Below, piece after piece: positions 1 through 9,989 of a stretch of DNA of 64,000 nucleotides. The notes under the pieces were generated by a model. It saw only the letters and a list, made by a program, of their open reading frames with translations, made no database searches and was not told the DNA's origin. The DNA is from Yersinia frederiksenii ATCC 33641. Its GTDB lineage: Bacteria; Pseudomonadota; Gammaproteobacteria; Enterobacterales; Enterobacteriaceae. The stretch lies in contig NZ_KN150731.1 in assembly GCF_000754805.1 (NCBI RefSeq), positions 1,961,559 to 2,025,558 on the forward strand. The letters are read 5' to 3'. The position numbers and the translations under genes are program-made. The first letter of the stretch is position 1. The number at the start of each line of letters is the position of its first letter.

Positions 1-334
1 TCGCCGGAACTTGCAGCACGTGCTCCATCATCCAACGCCACTCTCTACCATGGGGGGCAACACGACCAAACTGGCGATAAACTAGCAAATGTGCCAGTTC
101 ATGGGGCACCACTTCATCAATAAAAGGCTGCTGATTCTCTAGTAATAACACGGGATTGAGGCGAATCTCGAAGGATTGCAGATAGGCACTGCCCGCGCTG
201 GTACCACGTTGATGATAGTTGATTTTCGGCTCCGGATAGTCGGTACCAAGATGCTGATTCGCCAGCTGCAATTTATGGCGCAGACAGCGCATAACCGCTT
301 GCTGTAACGCGATGGGGATTCTTAATGAACTCAT
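1..334 (-). CDS. sprT: SprT family zinc metalloprotease-like protein (5' part)
   Basis: N-terminal 111 residues of a SprT-type protein; the gene runs off the left edge. Translation from the ATG at 334 shows a zincin motif HELAH at residues 78-82 preceded by the acidic stretch DEVVP, as in SprT/Spartan-like domains. In Escherichia coli sprT also lies in the metK-speA-loiP neighbourhood, which supports the symbol. The cellular role of bacterial SprT is poorly defined. The gene is divergent from the ArsR-type regulator at 460, with about 125 bp of AT-rich DNA between them. Confidence 0.9.
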   Translation of the reverse strand, partial: MSSLRIPIALQQAVMRCLRHKLQLANQHLGTDYPEPKINYHQRGTSAGSAYLQSFEIRLNPVLLLENQQPFIDEVVPHELAHLLVYRQFGRVAPHGREWRWMMEHVLQVPA

Positions 335-459
335 ATTGCGGAAGAATAAAACGGCAGATACCCAGATGCAAGCCGGTAGACCGGACTATTTTTAGTGGAT
401 CATTATGTAAAAAGATATAATATAAAAATATATAATGAAATTGAATATCAGAGAACCAA

Positions 460-789
460 ATGAATGACGATAAAAAGTTCAGCATAGATTTAATGAGGCA
501 GGCGGCGGGGCAAGCTTGTGACGTACTGCGGATATTGGCAAATGAAGATCGATTGCTCTTGTTATGCCAATTGAGTCAGGGAGAAAAAGCGGTTGGCGAG
601 TTGGAGGCCGCATTAGGTATTCATCAGCCAACACTCTCGCAGCAGCTTAGTGTGTTACGCAGTGATGGATTGGTGAACACTCGCCGAGAGGGAAAACGAA
701 TATTTTATTCAATCGCCGACAGTAAAGTATTGGCTCTGTTAGAAATCCTTTATCGACTTTACTGCCCACAAGAGAAGGAGGGTGCATGA
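460..789 (+). CDS. ArsR/SmtB-family regulator, BigR/YgaV persulfide-sensor type
   Basis: A 109-residue winged-helix repressor with the helix-turn-helix around residues 50-75 (IHQPTLSQQLSVLRSDGLV) followed by the wing. Cysteines at 36 and 102 are 66 residues apart, the same spacing as the redox pair of BigR/SqrR regulators that sense sulfane sulfur; a third Cys lies at 20. Its stop overlaps the start of the next gene (ATGA), and two YeeE/YedE genes follow, matching the bigR-type sulfur-detoxification arrangement. I infer it represses this three-gene operon and is released by persulfides. An AT-rich stretch at 414-436 could hold its operator. Confidence 0.85.
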   Translation: MNDDKKFSIDLMRQAAGQACDVLRILANEDRLLLLCQLSQGEKAVGELEAALGIHQPTLSQQLSVLRSDGLVNTRREGKRIFYSIADSKVLALLEILYRLYCPQEKEGA

Positions 790-1220
790 CTATCGATTGG
801 GCTAACTTTACCCCTTATAGCGCGTTAGCGGGTGGGGCAATATTGGGTGTTGCTGTGGTCATTTTATGGCTCTGGAATGGCCGTATTGCGGGTATTAGTG
901 GCATCTTGGGAGGATTGTTACCGCCAAAACGCGGAGGGGATAATACTTGGCGTGCGGCTTTCATCATTGGCTTGATTATTTCGCCTCTGATTTATTCACT
1001 CTTTGCTGCGCTGCCGGTTATCCAGATTGATGCCGATTTTCCCATGTTGATATTGGCAGGATTACTGGTGGGCATTGGAACGCGCTATGGCGCCGGCTGC
1101 ACCAGTGGCCATGGTGTCTGTGGGCTGGCGCGCTTTTCACCGCGCTCACTGGTCGCGACGCTCAGTTTTATGTTCACCGGTTTTGTCACTGTATGGCTGG
1201 TTCGCCATCTATTTGCTTAG
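786..1220 (+). CDS. YeeE/YedE-family sulfur transport protein, first half-size unit (PmpA-like)
   Basis: A 144-residue membrane protein with about four hydrophobic helices and the family signature [12 protein letters not shown] near residues 102-113, whose cysteine is implicated in handling thiosulfate or sulfide-type sulfur in YeeE proteins. It is half the size of a full YeeE and is followed by a second half, as in the PmpA/PmpB pair next to bigR. It starts within the stop codon of the regulator, so translational coupling is likely. The transported species is inferred only from the family. Confidence 0.85.
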   Translation: MTIDWANFTPYSALAGGAILGVAVVILWLWNGRIAGISGILGGLLPPKRGGDNTWRAAFIIGLIISPLIYSLFAALPVIQIDADFPMLILAGLLVGIGTRYGAGCTSGHGVCGLARFSPRSLVATLSFMFTGFVTVWLVRHLFA

Positions 1221-1246
1221 CCAATAGACTAACTTAGGAAGGGAAT

Positions 1247-1669
1247 ATGAATTTACTTTTCTCATTGATGGCTGGGCTGATTTTTGGGCTAGGTTTGATT
1301 ATTGCGGGCATGGCTAATCCAGCTAAGGTGCTTGGCTTTCTCGATATTCGTGGGGCGTGGGACCCATCGTTGGCATTGGTGATGGTTGCGGCAGTGGTAG
1401 TGGCCACCATAGGCTTTACTTGGGCCAAAAAGCGTAAAACCAGTTTACTTGGACAACCTATTCAATTACCGACTGCGGCAAACATTGATAAGCGATTAAT
1501 TGGTGGTAGCTTATTATTCGGTATCGGCTGGGGGCTGGCGGGGATATGCCCTGGACCTGCCTTGGTATTACTGGGGGCCGGGATGTATAAGGGTGTCGTT
1601 TTTGTTGCCGCTATGCTGGCAGGAATGGTCATATTCAGTGCCATTGAGCGTCAACGTCGCCATAAATAG
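1247..1669 (+). CDS. YeeE/YedE-family sulfur transport protein, second half-size unit (PmpB-like)
   Basis: A 140-residue membrane protein with a hydrophobic N-terminus, a central helix at about residues 44-60 and the C-terminal motif GIGWGLAGICPGPALV, the second YeeE half-signature with its own cysteine. It lies 26 bp after the first half with a Shine-Dalgarno-like AGGAAGGG just upstream. The two products probably form one heteromeric channel. The operon ends at a bidirectional hairpin at 1699. Confidence 0.85.
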   Translation: MNLLFSLMAGLIFGLGLIIAGMANPAKVLGFLDIRGAWDPSLALVMVAAVVVATIGFTWAKKRKTSLLGQPIQLPTAANIDKRLIGGSLLFGIGWGLAGICPGPALVLLGAGMYKGVVFVAAMLAGMVIFSAIERQRRHK

Positions 1670-1698
1670 GTTCAGTTGCAGTGAATATTAGCGATAAA

Positions 1699-1720
1699 AA
1701 AACCCCGCAGTGCGGGGTTT
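1699..1720. terminator. Bidirectional terminator between the YeeE operon and metK
   Basis: Inverted repeat AACCCCGCA/TGCGGGGTT flanked by an A run on the left and T residues on the right, located between convergent genes, so it can serve both. Confidence 0.85.
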
Positions 1721-1747
1721 ATGCTATTTGAATTTCGTGGCTAAAAC

Positions 1748-2902
1748 TTATTTTAGGCCAGCCGCATCACGCAACAATGCGGCTTTGTCGGTTTTTTCCC
1801 AAGGGAAATTTTCACGACCAAAGTGACCATAAGCTGCGGTTTCGCGATAGATCGGATGCAGCAGATCCAGCATTTTGATCAAGCCATATGGGCGCAAATC
1901 AAAGAACTCACGCACCAAGGCAGTCAGTTGATCTGCAGGGATCTTCTCGGTGCCGAATGCTTCTACCATGATGGAGGTCGGTTCTGCCACGCCAATGGCG
2001 TAAGAGACCTGAATCTCACAACGATCAGCCAAACCAGCAGCCACAATATTCTTAGCAACATAACGGGCTGCATAAGCCGCTGAACGGTCAACTTTGGATG
2101 GATCTTTACCAGAGAATGCGCCGCCACCATGGCGCGCCATGCCGCCGTAGGTATCAACGATAATTTTACGACCAGTCAGACCACAGTCACCCATTGGACC
2201 ACCGATAACAAAACGGCCAGTCGGGTTGATAAAGTATTTAGTGGCAGACGTAATCCACTCGGCAGGCAGAACCGGCTTGATGATTTCTTCCATCACCGCT
2301 TCATGTAAATCTTTCTGATTGATATCTTCTGAATGCTGAGTTGACAGTACTACTGCATCAATACCCACAATTTTGCCATCGTCATACTGGAACGTGACCT
2401 GGCTTTTTGCATCCGGGCGCAGCCATGGCAAGGTACCATTTTTACGCACAGCAGCCTGACGCTCAACCAAACGGTGAGCATAAGTAATCGGCGCTGGCAT
2501 CAATACGCTGGTTTCGTTGGTCGCATAGCCGAACATCAAACCTTGGTCGCCCGCACCTTGCTCCAGTGGATCTGCGCGGTCAACACCTTGGTTGATATCA
2601 GGAGATTGTTTGCCAATCGCACTTAAGACGGCACAAGAATTAGCGTCAAAACCCATCTCAGAATTAACATAACCGATTTCGCGCACAGTACGACGGGTGA
2701 TCTCTTCGATATCAACCCATGCGTTAGTGGTTACCTCACCGCCAACCAATACCATACCCGTTTTGACATAGGTCTCGCAGGCAACACGTGCTTTAGGGTC
2801 TTGTTCAAGAATTGCGTCAAGTACCGCATCTGAAATCTGGTCAGCAATTTTATCAGGATGCCCTTCAGAAACCGACTCTGACGTAAATAGGTGTTTAGCC
2901 AT
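1748..2902 (-). CDS. metK: S-adenosylmethionine synthetase MetK
   Basis: Makes S-adenosylmethionine from methionine and ATP in the cytoplasm. From the ATG at 2902 the product has 384 residues and begins [18 protein letters not shown]; this equals the E. coli length. In-frame sequence extends to 2971, but that extension is not part of the family and would leave out the AAGGTAAAG ribosome-binding site just before 2902. Family signatures include [12 protein letters not shown] and [19 protein letters not shown]. Tandem met boxes about 200 bp upstream suggest MetJ repression. Confidence 0.98.
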   Translation of the reverse strand: MAKHLFTSESVSEGHPDKIADQISDAVLDAILEQDPKARVACETYVKTGMVLVGGEVTTNAWVDIEEITRRTVREIGYVNSEMGFDANSCAVLSAIGKQSPDINQGVDRADPLEQGAGDQGLMFGYATNETSVLMPAPITYAHRLVERQAAVRKNGTLPWLRPDAKSQVTFQYDDGKIVGIDAVVLSTQHSEDINQKDLHEAVMEEIIKPVLPAEWITSATKYFINPTGRFVIGGPMGDCGLTGRKIIVDTYGGMARHGGGAFSGKDPSKVDRSAAYAARYVAKNIVAAGLADRCEIQVSYAIGVAEPTSIMVEAFGTEKIPADQLTALVREFFDLRPYGLIKMLDLLHPIYRETAAYGHFGRENFPWEKTDKAALLRDAAGLK

Positions 2903-3097
2903 TATTTTCTTTACCTTGAATACAAGTGAAAAGTCACTGCATAGCATTAAGGACAGGCAACAGAAACCCAAATTTGAACCAGTTTCATGCTGTGTTGTGC
3001 CTTACAATGCCCCTTTAGGCAAAGCCTTTAGCAGTCTATCTATCAAGAAGCCTGTTGTGTTTACAGCGCAATAGGCATTCTAGCAATTAAAGTGTAT

Positions 3098-3121
3098 GGA
3101 TGTATTAACATCTGGACGTCT
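3098..3121 (-). promoter_or_regulatory. Tandem MetJ-type met boxes upstream of metK
   Basis: Three contiguous 8-mers, GGATGTAT, TAACATCT and GGACGTCT, match the met box AGACGTCT at 5, 5 and 7 of 8 positions. MetJ binds two or more adjacent 8-mers, and metK is a known MetJ target in enterobacteria. The register is exact, with no gaps. Confidence 0.75.
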
Positions 3122-3234
3122 ATTTTAGGTCAGCTCTTGCTATTAATGCCAGCCCTTTTTGCATCAAGATATTTCTCACTTTGATTGTCATTTGATTTAT
3201 TTACCGCTTGATACAGTTACAGGCCATTTTCATT

Positions 3235-3263
3235 TTGCATTTTGCCCGCGTTATAGGTATAAA
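3235..3263 (+). promoter_or_regulatory. Candidate sigma-70 promoter for a long speA leader
   Basis: TTGCAT at 3235-3240 and TATAAA at 3258-3263 are separated by exactly 17 bp. If used, transcription would start near 3270 and give a leader of about 640 nt before speA. Confidence 0.5.
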
Positions 3264-3388
3264 CTGCGCGCGCAGCTTGTTTGATACACAATGATGAAGA
3301 TGGCCGAAGATGACATTAGCTCATTGTTAGATTTTCAGTGTTTTGTACTTGGTGATGAGCTCTCAATATTTAAGGGACGTCATTACAG

Positions 3389-3550
3389 ATGAGCACTAAA
3401 ATGGCAGCGTCATCGAACTGTTACCAAAATGAGCTATTTTCTATTTATATTAAGTCTCGTCCGTTCATCTTGAACGGCTTGCGTGGAGGTGGTTGGATTA
3501 ATGATCCGTTGTCTACTGGTTGCTGCACATCAACAGCTGCGTCGTTCTGA
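3389..3550 (+). CDS. Candidate 53-residue leader ORF upstream of speA
   Basis: Starts MSTKMAASSNCYQNELFSIY and ends TAASF before TGA at 3548. An AAGGGA lies about 12 nt before the ATG, slightly far for a good ribosome-binding site. It sits inside the predicted long speA transcript. No family is recognised. It may be a regulatory leader peptide or chance; the evidence is only position and an open frame. Confidence 0.3.
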   Translation: MSTKMAASSNCYQNELFSIYIKSRPFILNGLRGGGWINDPLSTGCCTSTAASF

Positions 3551-3913
3551 CGTTCAATCTCCCCTTGCAACCTTCCTTTCTTGTACGCCATCAACCCGAT
3601 GTTATACCCACATGGGTGCAACTCAGGATTCGCGGGCGGGTTAATCACTGCCTGAAGCACTGGATCTGACTGGCCTGACGACTTTGCGGCTAATCCGATT
3701 CACAAAATCTCAATACGTATTTACAGTCAAACGTATTCTTCATTTAAACGTGTTTTACCCTGTTGGGTAATGAATAGCTGAGTGATAAACCGCTCGTGAG
3801 TCGCGCTTTTTAGCGTAATATCCTGCCAAGTTGGCATTCACGCGGGTTGTCCTTGCTGGTTGTAGCTGCGATAGTGGCTGACTTTATCGTCAGTATCGCA
3901 TTAGAGGCGAATT

Positions 3914-5893
3914 ATGTCTGATGATAACTTGATTGACCGTCCGTCAGCTGCGGGCGCACATGTTTCTTTACGCTCCATGCAGGAGGTTGCCATGAATGAT
4001 CGTAATGCCAGCAAGATGCTGAGCACGTATAACGTCGCCTACTGGGGTGGCAACTATTATGACGTCAATGAACTGGGTCATATCAGTGTCTGCCCGGATC
4101 CTGATGTTCGTGAGGCTCGTGTTGATCTGGCACAACTGGTCAAAAGAATGCAGCTTGAGCAGGGGCAACGTTTGCCTGCACTATTCTGTTTTCCACAAAT
4201 CTTGCAGCATCGCCTGCGCTCAATTAATGGTGCATTTAAACGTGCGCGTGAGTCGTTTGGTTATGAGGGCGATTATTTCTTGGTTTACCCGATTAAAGTA
4301 AACCAACATCGCCGGGTTATTGAGTCTCTGGTTAATTCCGGGGAGCCTTTGGGGCTGGAAGCGGGTTCTAAAGCAGAAATGATGGCGGTTCTGGCGCATG
4401 CCGGTATGACCCGCTCAGTTATCGTCTGTAATGGTTATAAAGACCGTGAATATATCCGTCTGGCATTGATCGGCGAAAAACTGGGCCATAAGGTTTATCT
4501 GGTTATCGAAAAGATGTCAGAAATCAAAATGGTACTGGAAGAAGCCGAGCGCTTGAATGTTGTGCCACGCTTGGGCGTCCGTGCACGTCTGGCCTCACAA
4601 GGTTCCGGTAAATGGCAGGCCAGCGGTGGCGAGAAATCTAAATTTGGCTTGTCTGCGACTCAGGTATTGCAGTTGGTTGACATGCTACGTGAAGCCAATA
4701 GTTTGGAAAGCTTGCAATTATTGCATTTCCATTTGGGTTCTCAACTTTCTAATATCCGTGATATCTCTACCGGCGTGCGCGAATCTGCCCGTTTCTATGT
4801 CGAACTACACAAACTGGGTGTCAATATTCAGTGTTTCGATGTGGGTGGTGGTCTAGGGGTCGATTACGAAGGGACGCGCTCCCAATCAGATTGCTCAGTT
4901 AACTATGGCCTAAATGAATATGCCAACAACGTTATCTGGGGGATCGGTGATGCTTGTAATGAACACGGTTTGCCGCATCCAACCGTCATTACCGAGTCTG
5001 GCCGCGCCGTCACCGCACACCACACTGTGCTGGTTTCCAATGTTATCGGCGTAGAACGCAATGAGTTCAACGAGCCACAACCACCGGCTGCTGATGCGCC
5101 GCGTGCACTGGAAAGCTTGTGGGACACCTGGTTGGAAATGCAAGAGCCAGAAAATCGCCGCTCACTACGCGAATGGCTGCACGATAGCCAGATGGATTTG
5201 CACGATGTCCATACTCAGTATGCTCACGGTATGTTGGAACTGACACAACGCGCTTGGGCTGAAGAGCTATACCTGAGTATCTGTAATGAGATCCAAAAGC
5301 AGTTGGATCCGAGCAACCGAGCACACCGGCCAATTATTGATGAGCTGCAAGAACGTATGGCTGATAAGCTGTATGTCAATTTCTCGCTGTTCCAGTCAAT
5401 GCCGGATGCATGGGGTATCGACCAGCTCTTCCCGGTCTTGCCACTCGAAGGGCTAGATAAGCCACCAGAGCGTCGTGCCGTCTTGTTGGACATCACTTGT
5501 GATTCTGATGGCACCATCGACCATTATATTGATGGTGATGGGGTAGCAACCACCATGCCAATGCCGCCATATGATGCAGAGAACCCACCGTTGTTGGGCT
5601 TCTTTATGGTTGGGGCCTATCAGGAAATTTTGGGCAATATGCACAACCTGTTTGGTGATACCGCCGCTGTTGATGTGTATGTTTTCCCTGATGGCACGGT
5701 TGAATTTGAACAAACTGACGAAGGCGATACCGTCGCAGATATGCTGGAATATGTTCAGTTGAATCCAGAGAAATTACTGAAACAGTTCCACGATCAAGTG
5801 AAAGAAACCGATCTGGATACTGAGCTACAAGCTCAGTTTATGGAAGAGTTTGAGTCTGGTTTGTATGGCTACACTTATCTCGAAGATGAATAA
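3914..5893 (+). CDS. speA: Biosynthetic arginine decarboxylase SpeA
   Basis: PLP enzyme that converts arginine to agmatine for putrescine synthesis. The 659 residues closely follow E. coli SpeA, including the PLP lysine segment [27 protein letters not shown], and [18 protein letters not shown] near the C-terminal active-site region. The chosen ATG has AGAGGCG upstream. A second in-frame ATG at 3992 is preceded by a perfect AGGAGG, so a product 26 residues shorter is possible. speB does not follow. A UUCG-loop terminator closes the gene. Confidence 0.97.
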   Translation: MSDDNLIDRPSAAGAHVSLRSMQEVAMNDRNASKMLSTYNVAYWGGNYYDVNELGHISVCPDPDVREARVDLAQLVKRMQLEQGQRLPALFCFPQILQHRLRSINGAFKRARESFGYEGDYFLVYPIKVNQHRRVIESLVNSGEPLGLEAGSKAEMMAVLAHAGMTRSVIVCNGYKDREYIRLALIGEKLGHKVYLVIEKMSEIKMVLEEAERLNVVPRLGVRARLASQGSGKWQASGGEKSKFGLSATQVLQLVDMLREANSLESLQLLHFHLGSQLSNIRDISTGVRESARFYVELHKLGVNIQCFDVGGGLGVDYEGTRSQSDCSVNYGLNEYANNVIWGIGDACNEHGLPHPTVITESGRAVTAHHTVLVSNVIGVERNEFNEPQPPAADAPRALESLWDTWLEMQEPENRRSLREWLHDSQMDLHDVHTQYAHGMLELTQRAWAEELYLSICNEIQKQLDPSNRAHRPIIDELQERMADKLYVNFSLFQSMPDAWGIDQLFPVLPLEGLDKPPERRAVLLDITCDSDGTIDHYIDGDGVATTMPMPPYDAENPPLLGFFMVGAYQEILGNMHNLFGDTAAVDVYVFPDGTVEFEQTDEGDTVADMLEYVQLNPEKLLKQFHDQVKETDLDTELQAQFMEEFESGLYGYTYLEDE

Positions 5894-5920
5894 CCACTAG
5901 CGTCTGACTCAATTTCGATT

Positions 5921-5950
5921 AAAGGGCAAACTTCGGTTTGCCCTTTTTGT
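5921..5950 (+). terminator. Intrinsic terminator of speA
   Basis: An 11-bp stem, AAAGGGCAAAC/GTTTGCCCTTT, closed by a TTCG tetraloop and followed by further T residues. Confidence 0.92.
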
Positions 5951-6040
5951 TTATATCACCGCTGGCGATTAACTGAATATGACGCACACTCATAGTAGTG
6001 ATTTCGATCTTTGACATGTTTGCATGTGGGGAGTGCTTCT

Positions 6041-6355
6041 ATGGGATGGGTCAGCGTATGCAAAGCATCGTACGTTAAACCAGACTCGCCTTTTTCGGCG
6101 AGTGTAGGGGATAAGCGTATTGGCATTTATGTTATTGATAGTGAATATTTCGCGATGGACGATGTTTGTCCTCACGCCAATGCATTGCTTAGTCCGGGCT
6201 TTTTTGATGAAGGCACCATTGAATGTTTATTACACGGTGCCGTATTTGATGTGAAAACCGGTAAATGCCTGCGGGAGCCGGGAGATCGCGATTTGCAAAC
6301 TTATCCAGTACGGCTTGATGCCGGGCAGATTCAGGTCAATCTGACTGAAAGCTAA
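6041..6355 (+). CDS. Rieske-type [2Fe-2S] ferredoxin
   Basis: A 104-residue protein starting MGWVSVCKASYV, with Rieske cluster ligands C43-P-H45 and C62-L-L-H65. Size and motif match the small ferredoxins that feed electrons to aromatic-ring dioxygenases. The start at 6041 has GGGGAG 8 nt upstream and matches the family; an in-frame ATG at 6011 would add ten unrelated residues. There is no oxygenase or reductase gene nearby, so the electron acceptor is unknown. It is convergent with loiP. Confidence 0.88.
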   Translation: MGWVSVCKASYVKPDSPFSASVGDKRIGIYVIDSEYFAMDDVCPHANALLSPGFFDEGTIECLLHGAVFDVKTGKCLREPGDRDLQTYPVRLDAGQIQVNLTES

Positions 6356-6369
6356 AGTAGGGCCGAAGT

Positions 6370-6394
6370 AAAAAATGCCTGCGTTGGAGCAGGC
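6370..6394 (-). terminator. Intrinsic terminator of loiP
   Basis: Read on the minus strand, GCCTGC-TCCAAC-GCAGGC is followed by ATTTTTT. It lies 25 bp beyond the loiP stop. Confidence 0.8.
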
Positions 6395-6418
6395 ACAGCC
6401 AATATATACTGATTCAGT

Positions 6419-7171
6419 TTACTGGCCGCTAGCAATACGCTGGCGGATATGGTCAGCCCGGGCCTGTGAGGACGGATGATCATCAAACATGCTGCTGGTG
6501 CGACCAGCGTCCATGGTTGCCAGTTTTTCGAAGCTGGTGACTAAACCTTGTGGGTCAATACCCTGTTTTTTCAGTAAGTCGAAGGAGTAATCATCGGCTT
6601 CACTTTCTTGTTTCTGGGAGAACTGGGCGTTAACCAGTTTCTCGCCAATATCTGCCAACTGGGACTGAGAAAGCTGACCAGTAATGCCGCCCGCGGATGC
6701 AGCCGCAGTGCGCAGGGCGGTTGTACCATAAGCCACTTGCATCGCTTTACGGGTATGCCCTAATGCGACATGGCCCATCTCATGGCCGAGCACCGCTTCC
6801 ACTTCATTGTCTGTCATCATATCCATTAGGCCGCTATATACACGAATACAGCCATTTGCCATCGCCCAGGCATTAACATCTTTCGTGATGTAAACCTTAT
6901 AGTTGGCTGGCGTGCCATTGATATTATCACCTAATGCGGTTGAGATTTTTGCCAGCCGTTTACCGTAGGCGCTATCAGCGGAAGCTACCTGGGCTTTCTG
7001 ATCCATTTCCACGCAAGATTTTTCACTGAGGCTTTTTACATCAGCATCACTCAGGGTTGCTGCTTGAAATGCCTGAGCACCAGACTGCATTAAGCCATCG
7101 GCATTCATATTTTGGCAGCCGCTAAGCAGTGCCGTAAGGCTCAGTGCAATCATCGAGGTACGAATTTTCAT
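6419..7171 (-). CDS. loiP: Membrane-anchored lipoprotein metalloprotease LoiP (M48 family)
   Basis: 250 residues with a lipoprotein signal peptide ending LLSG-C19, so the mature protein is probably lipid-anchored in the envelope. The zinc site is HEMGH with a following GH, and the downstream glutamate lies in ESEADDYSFDLL. E. coli LoiP (YggG) is about the same length, sits beside tktA in the same order, and is an outer-membrane protease linked to BepA. Role here is by homology. Confidence 0.95.
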   Translation of the reverse strand: MKIRTSMIALSLTALLSGCQNMNADGLMQSGAQAFQAATLSDADVKSLSEKSCVEMDQKAQVASADSAYGKRLAKISTALGDNINGTPANYKVYITKDVNAWAMANGCIRVYSGLMDMMTDNEVEAVLGHEMGHVALGHTRKAMQVAYGTTALRTAAASAGGITGQLSQSQLADIGEKLVNAQFSQKQESEADDYSFDLLKKQGIDPQGLVTSFEKLATMDAGRTSSMFDDHPSSQARADHIRQRIASGQ

Positions 7172-7644
7172 AACACTTTTTTCCTGTGGTTATGCCATTT
7201 TTATCATTGGATGAGTCAGTTCTATAAATGAGGACAACTTATTAATTGTGATTATCAATTCATGGTTATCGGCTTATAACCATTTTCACATTCTCACCAT
7301 CTATTGCATTAATAGCTGTTGAAACGACGGCGGTTGTTCTACTCTGTCGGCAATAGGTCTTGCCTGAAAATGTTATTGCAAAGTAGGGTTTGTACTGGCC
7401 CTGTTTGCAAAAACGAGCACTTGTGGCCATCGAGCGTTTAACTCGCTCATTGTGTGGCTAAAAACGTTGCGAGGTTAACGTGCCTTGGACGTTACCGCTA
7501 TAGCTTTATTCTGAAAATCAGCAGATTCCATTAGTCATTAATATGGAAGTTATAGCTCATTTGGTTTTAGTGATTGCCGTTTCAATGCTGAGTCTGAGAA
7601 AATGGTAAACTTGAACGCTTTTTTAATCCGACCTGGAGTAAAAC
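7172..7644. other. loiP-tktA divergent intergenic region
   Basis: About 470 bp that must contain the loiP and tktA promoters. A ribosome-binding site CTGGAG precedes tktA. No additional gene, repeat or terminator stands out. Confidence 0.6.
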
Positions 7645-9639
7645 ATGTCCTCTCGTAAAGAGCTTGCCAACGCGATCCGCGCACTAAGCATGGACGCAGT
7701 GCAAAAAGCGAATTCCGGCCACCCCGGCGCCCCTATGGGTATGGCAGATATTGCCGAAGTTCTGTGGCGTGATTACCTGAACCATAATCCAACCAATCCA
7801 CACTGGGCTGATCGCGACCGTTTCGTCTTGTCGAATGGTCACGGCTCCATGTTGATCTATAGCTTGCTGCACCTTACTGGCTATGATCTGCCAATGGAAG
7901 AACTGAAAAACTTCCGCCAACTGCATTCTAAAACGCCAGGTCACCCTGAATATGGTTATACCGCAGGCGTAGAAACAACCACTGGCCCGCTGGGTCAGGG
8001 TATCGCCAATGCCGTGGGCTTTGCGATTGCAGAACGCACTCTGGCCGCGCAGTTTAACCGCTCAGGCCATGATATTGTTGATCACCATACCTATGCCTTT
8101 ATGGGTGACGGTTGCATGATGGAAGGTATCTCGCACGAGGTTTGTTCTCTGGCGGGTACCATGAAGTTGGGTAAGTTGACCGCTTTCTATGATGACAACG
8201 GTATCTCCATCGACGGTCATGTTGAAGGTTGGTTCACTGATGATACTGCTGCCCGTTTCGAAGCTTACGGCTGGCATGTGGTTCGTGGTGTTGATGGCCA
8301 TAACGCTGATTCCATCAAAGCTGCCATTGAAGAAGCCCACAAAGTTACCGACAAACCATCTTTGCTGATGTGCAAAACCATTATCGGTTTTGGTTCACCG
8401 AAAAAAGCCGGTACCCATGACTCTCATGGTGCACCACTAGGTGCTGATGAAGTTGCTGCAACCCGTGAAGCATTGGGCTGGAAATACCCGGCATTTGAAA
8501 TCCCACAAGATATTTATGCTGCATGGGATGCCAAAGAAGCGGGTCAGGCTAAAGAAGCGGCCTGGAACGAGAAGTTCGCCGCTTATGCTAAAGCGTATCC
8601 AGAACTGGCTGCTGAATTCAAACGTCGCGTAAGCGGTGAACTGCCAGCTAATTGGGCGACTGAATCCAAGAAATTCATCGAAGAATTGCAAGCAAACCCT
8701 GCCAAGATTGCCAGCCGCAAAGCGTCACAAAATGCGCTGGAAGCTTTCGGTAAGGTACTGCCTGAATTCCTGGGCGGCTCAGCTGACTTGGCACCGAGTA
8801 ATCTGACTATCTGGTCTGGCTCTAAGTCATTAGGCGATGATCTGGCGGGTAACTACATTCACTACGGTGTCCGTGAGTTTGGTATGTCTGCCATCATGAA
8901 TGGCATTGCCCTGCACGGCGGTTTCATTCCTTACGGCGCAACCTTCCTGATGTTTGTGGAATATGCCCGTAACGCAGTGCGCATGGCTGCACTGATGAAA
9001 ATCCGCAGTATCTTTGTTTACACCCATGACTCTATCGGTCTGGGCGAAGATGGCCCAACCCATCAGCCCGTTGAGCAGATGGCAAGCTTGCGTGTGACGC
9101 CAAACATGAGCACTTGGCGCCCATGTGACCAGGTTGAGTCTGCAGTAGCATGGCAGTATGCACTGGAACGTAAAGATGGCCCAAGTGCACTGATCTTCTC
9201 TCGTCAGAACCTGGCACAACAGCCACGTACTGCTGAGCAGTTAGCGAACATTTCTAAAGGCGCTTACGTGCTGAAAGATTGTGCTAGTCAGCCAGAATTA
9301 ATCTTTATTGCAACTGGCTCTGAAGTTGAACTGGCAGTAGCTGCTGCGGATCAACTGACAGCTGCTGGCCGTAAAGTGCGTGTTGTGTCCATGCCATCAA
9401 CTGATGCATTCGACAAGCAAGATGCTGCTTACCGTGAATCTGTATTGCCATCAGCCGTTAGCGCTCGTGTTGCTGTTGAAGCCGGTATTGCCGATTACTG
9501 GTACAAATATGTTGGCCTGAATGGCGCTGTTGTGGGCATGACTACCTTCGGTGAGTCTGCTCCAGCGGAATTGCTGTTCAAAGAGTTTGGTTTCACCGTA
9601 GAAAATGTGGTGGCGAAAGCTCAGGCGTTGTTGAAATAA
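7645..9639 (+). CDS. tktA: Transketolase A
   Basis: Thiamine-diphosphate enzyme of the non-oxidative pentose phosphate pathway that moves two-carbon ketol units between sugar phosphates. 664 residues; N-terminal [20 protein letters not shown], the ThDP/metal motif GDGCMMEG followed by DDNGISIDG, and the transketolase signature [12 protein letters not shown]. It lies between loiP and epd, as in E. coli. A strong terminator follows. Confidence 0.98.
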   Translation: MSSRKELANAIRALSMDAVQKANSGHPGAPMGMADIAEVLWRDYLNHNPTNPHWADRDRFVLSNGHGSMLIYSLLHLTGYDLPMEELKNFRQLHSKTPGHPEYGYTAGVETTTGPLGQGIANAVGFAIAERTLAAQFNRSGHDIVDHHTYAFMGDGCMMEGISHEVCSLAGTMKLGKLTAFYDDNGISIDGHVEGWFTDDTAARFEAYGWHVVRGVDGHNADSIKAAIEEAHKVTDKPSLLMCKTIIGFGSPKKAGTHDSHGAPLGADEVAATREALGWKYPAFEIPQDIYAAWDAKEAGQAKEAAWNEKFAAYAKAYPELAAEFKRRVSGELPANWATESKKFIEELQANPAKIASRKASQNALEAFGKVLPEFLGGSADLAPSNLTIWSGSKSLGDDLAGNYIHYGVREFGMSAIMNGIALHGGFIPYGATFLMFVEYARNAVRMAALMKIRSIFVYTHDSIGLGEDGPTHQPVEQMASLRVTPNMSTWRPCDQVESAVAWQYALERKDGPSALIFSRQNLAQQPRTAEQLANISKGAYVLKDCASQPELIFIATGSEVELAVAAADQLTAAGRKVRVVSMPSTDAFDKQDAAYRESVLPSAVSARVAVEAGIADYWYKYVGLNGAVVGMTTFGESAPAELLFKEFGFTVENVVAKAQALLK

Positions 9640-9729
9640 ACTACAACGCTACCAACCCATGCTATGGCTTTAAGTAAGAAGCGATAGTCGGGTGTAAATG
9701 GTGATGATAATCCCGGTAATACACCTGTT

Positions 9730-9760
9730 AAAAGACTGCTTCGGCAGTCTTTTTTTTCGC
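9730..9760 (+). terminator. Intrinsic terminator of tktA
   Basis: AAAAGACTGC-TTCG-GCAGTCTTTT followed by a long T run. Confidence 0.93.
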
Positions 9761-9828
9761 CAATTGATGGATGAATTGTGCCCTTTAACAGGCAAATATT
9801 CCCTTTATGATTAGTTTGGTTTATTCTG

Positions 9829-9844
9829 GCTGAAGCGTTTCAGT
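9829..9844. promoter_or_regulatory. Cra (FruR)-type operator upstream of epd
   Basis: The sequence GCTGAAGCGTTTCAGT is a near-palindrome very close to the Cra consensus (GCTGAAACGTTTCA type). Cra represses the epd-pgk-fbaA operon in E. coli, and this copy lies about 145 bp upstream of epd. It is a motif match only. Confidence 0.65.
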
Positions 9845-9989
9845 CATGATTCAATTTCTACTTCAGTTCAATTCTCTGAGGAAAATGCCGGGAGTATTCT
9901 GGCTGAATTGTGATAAGACGATTAACATCTTAGGGTGCGCTGAAGTACGCTATGGGGTTGCATGATAATAACCAGAAACAGGAAGTAGC

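Larger units (their letters stand above)
3122..3913. other. Long metK-speA intergenic region
   Basis: Between the met boxes and speA I see the promoter candidate at 3235, a 53-codon plus-strand ORF at 3389-3550, and about 360 bp more without a convincing gene or intrinsic terminator. A 71-codon minus-strand ORF at 3445-3660 has no recognisable family. E. coli has several tiny genes in the same interval; none could be matched by eye. Confidence 0.6.

Noticed and set aside
3445..3660. 71-codon minus-strand ORF upstream of speA
   Set aside because: No recognisable family and no convincing ribosome-binding site; overlaps the leader ORF candidate on the opposite strand.
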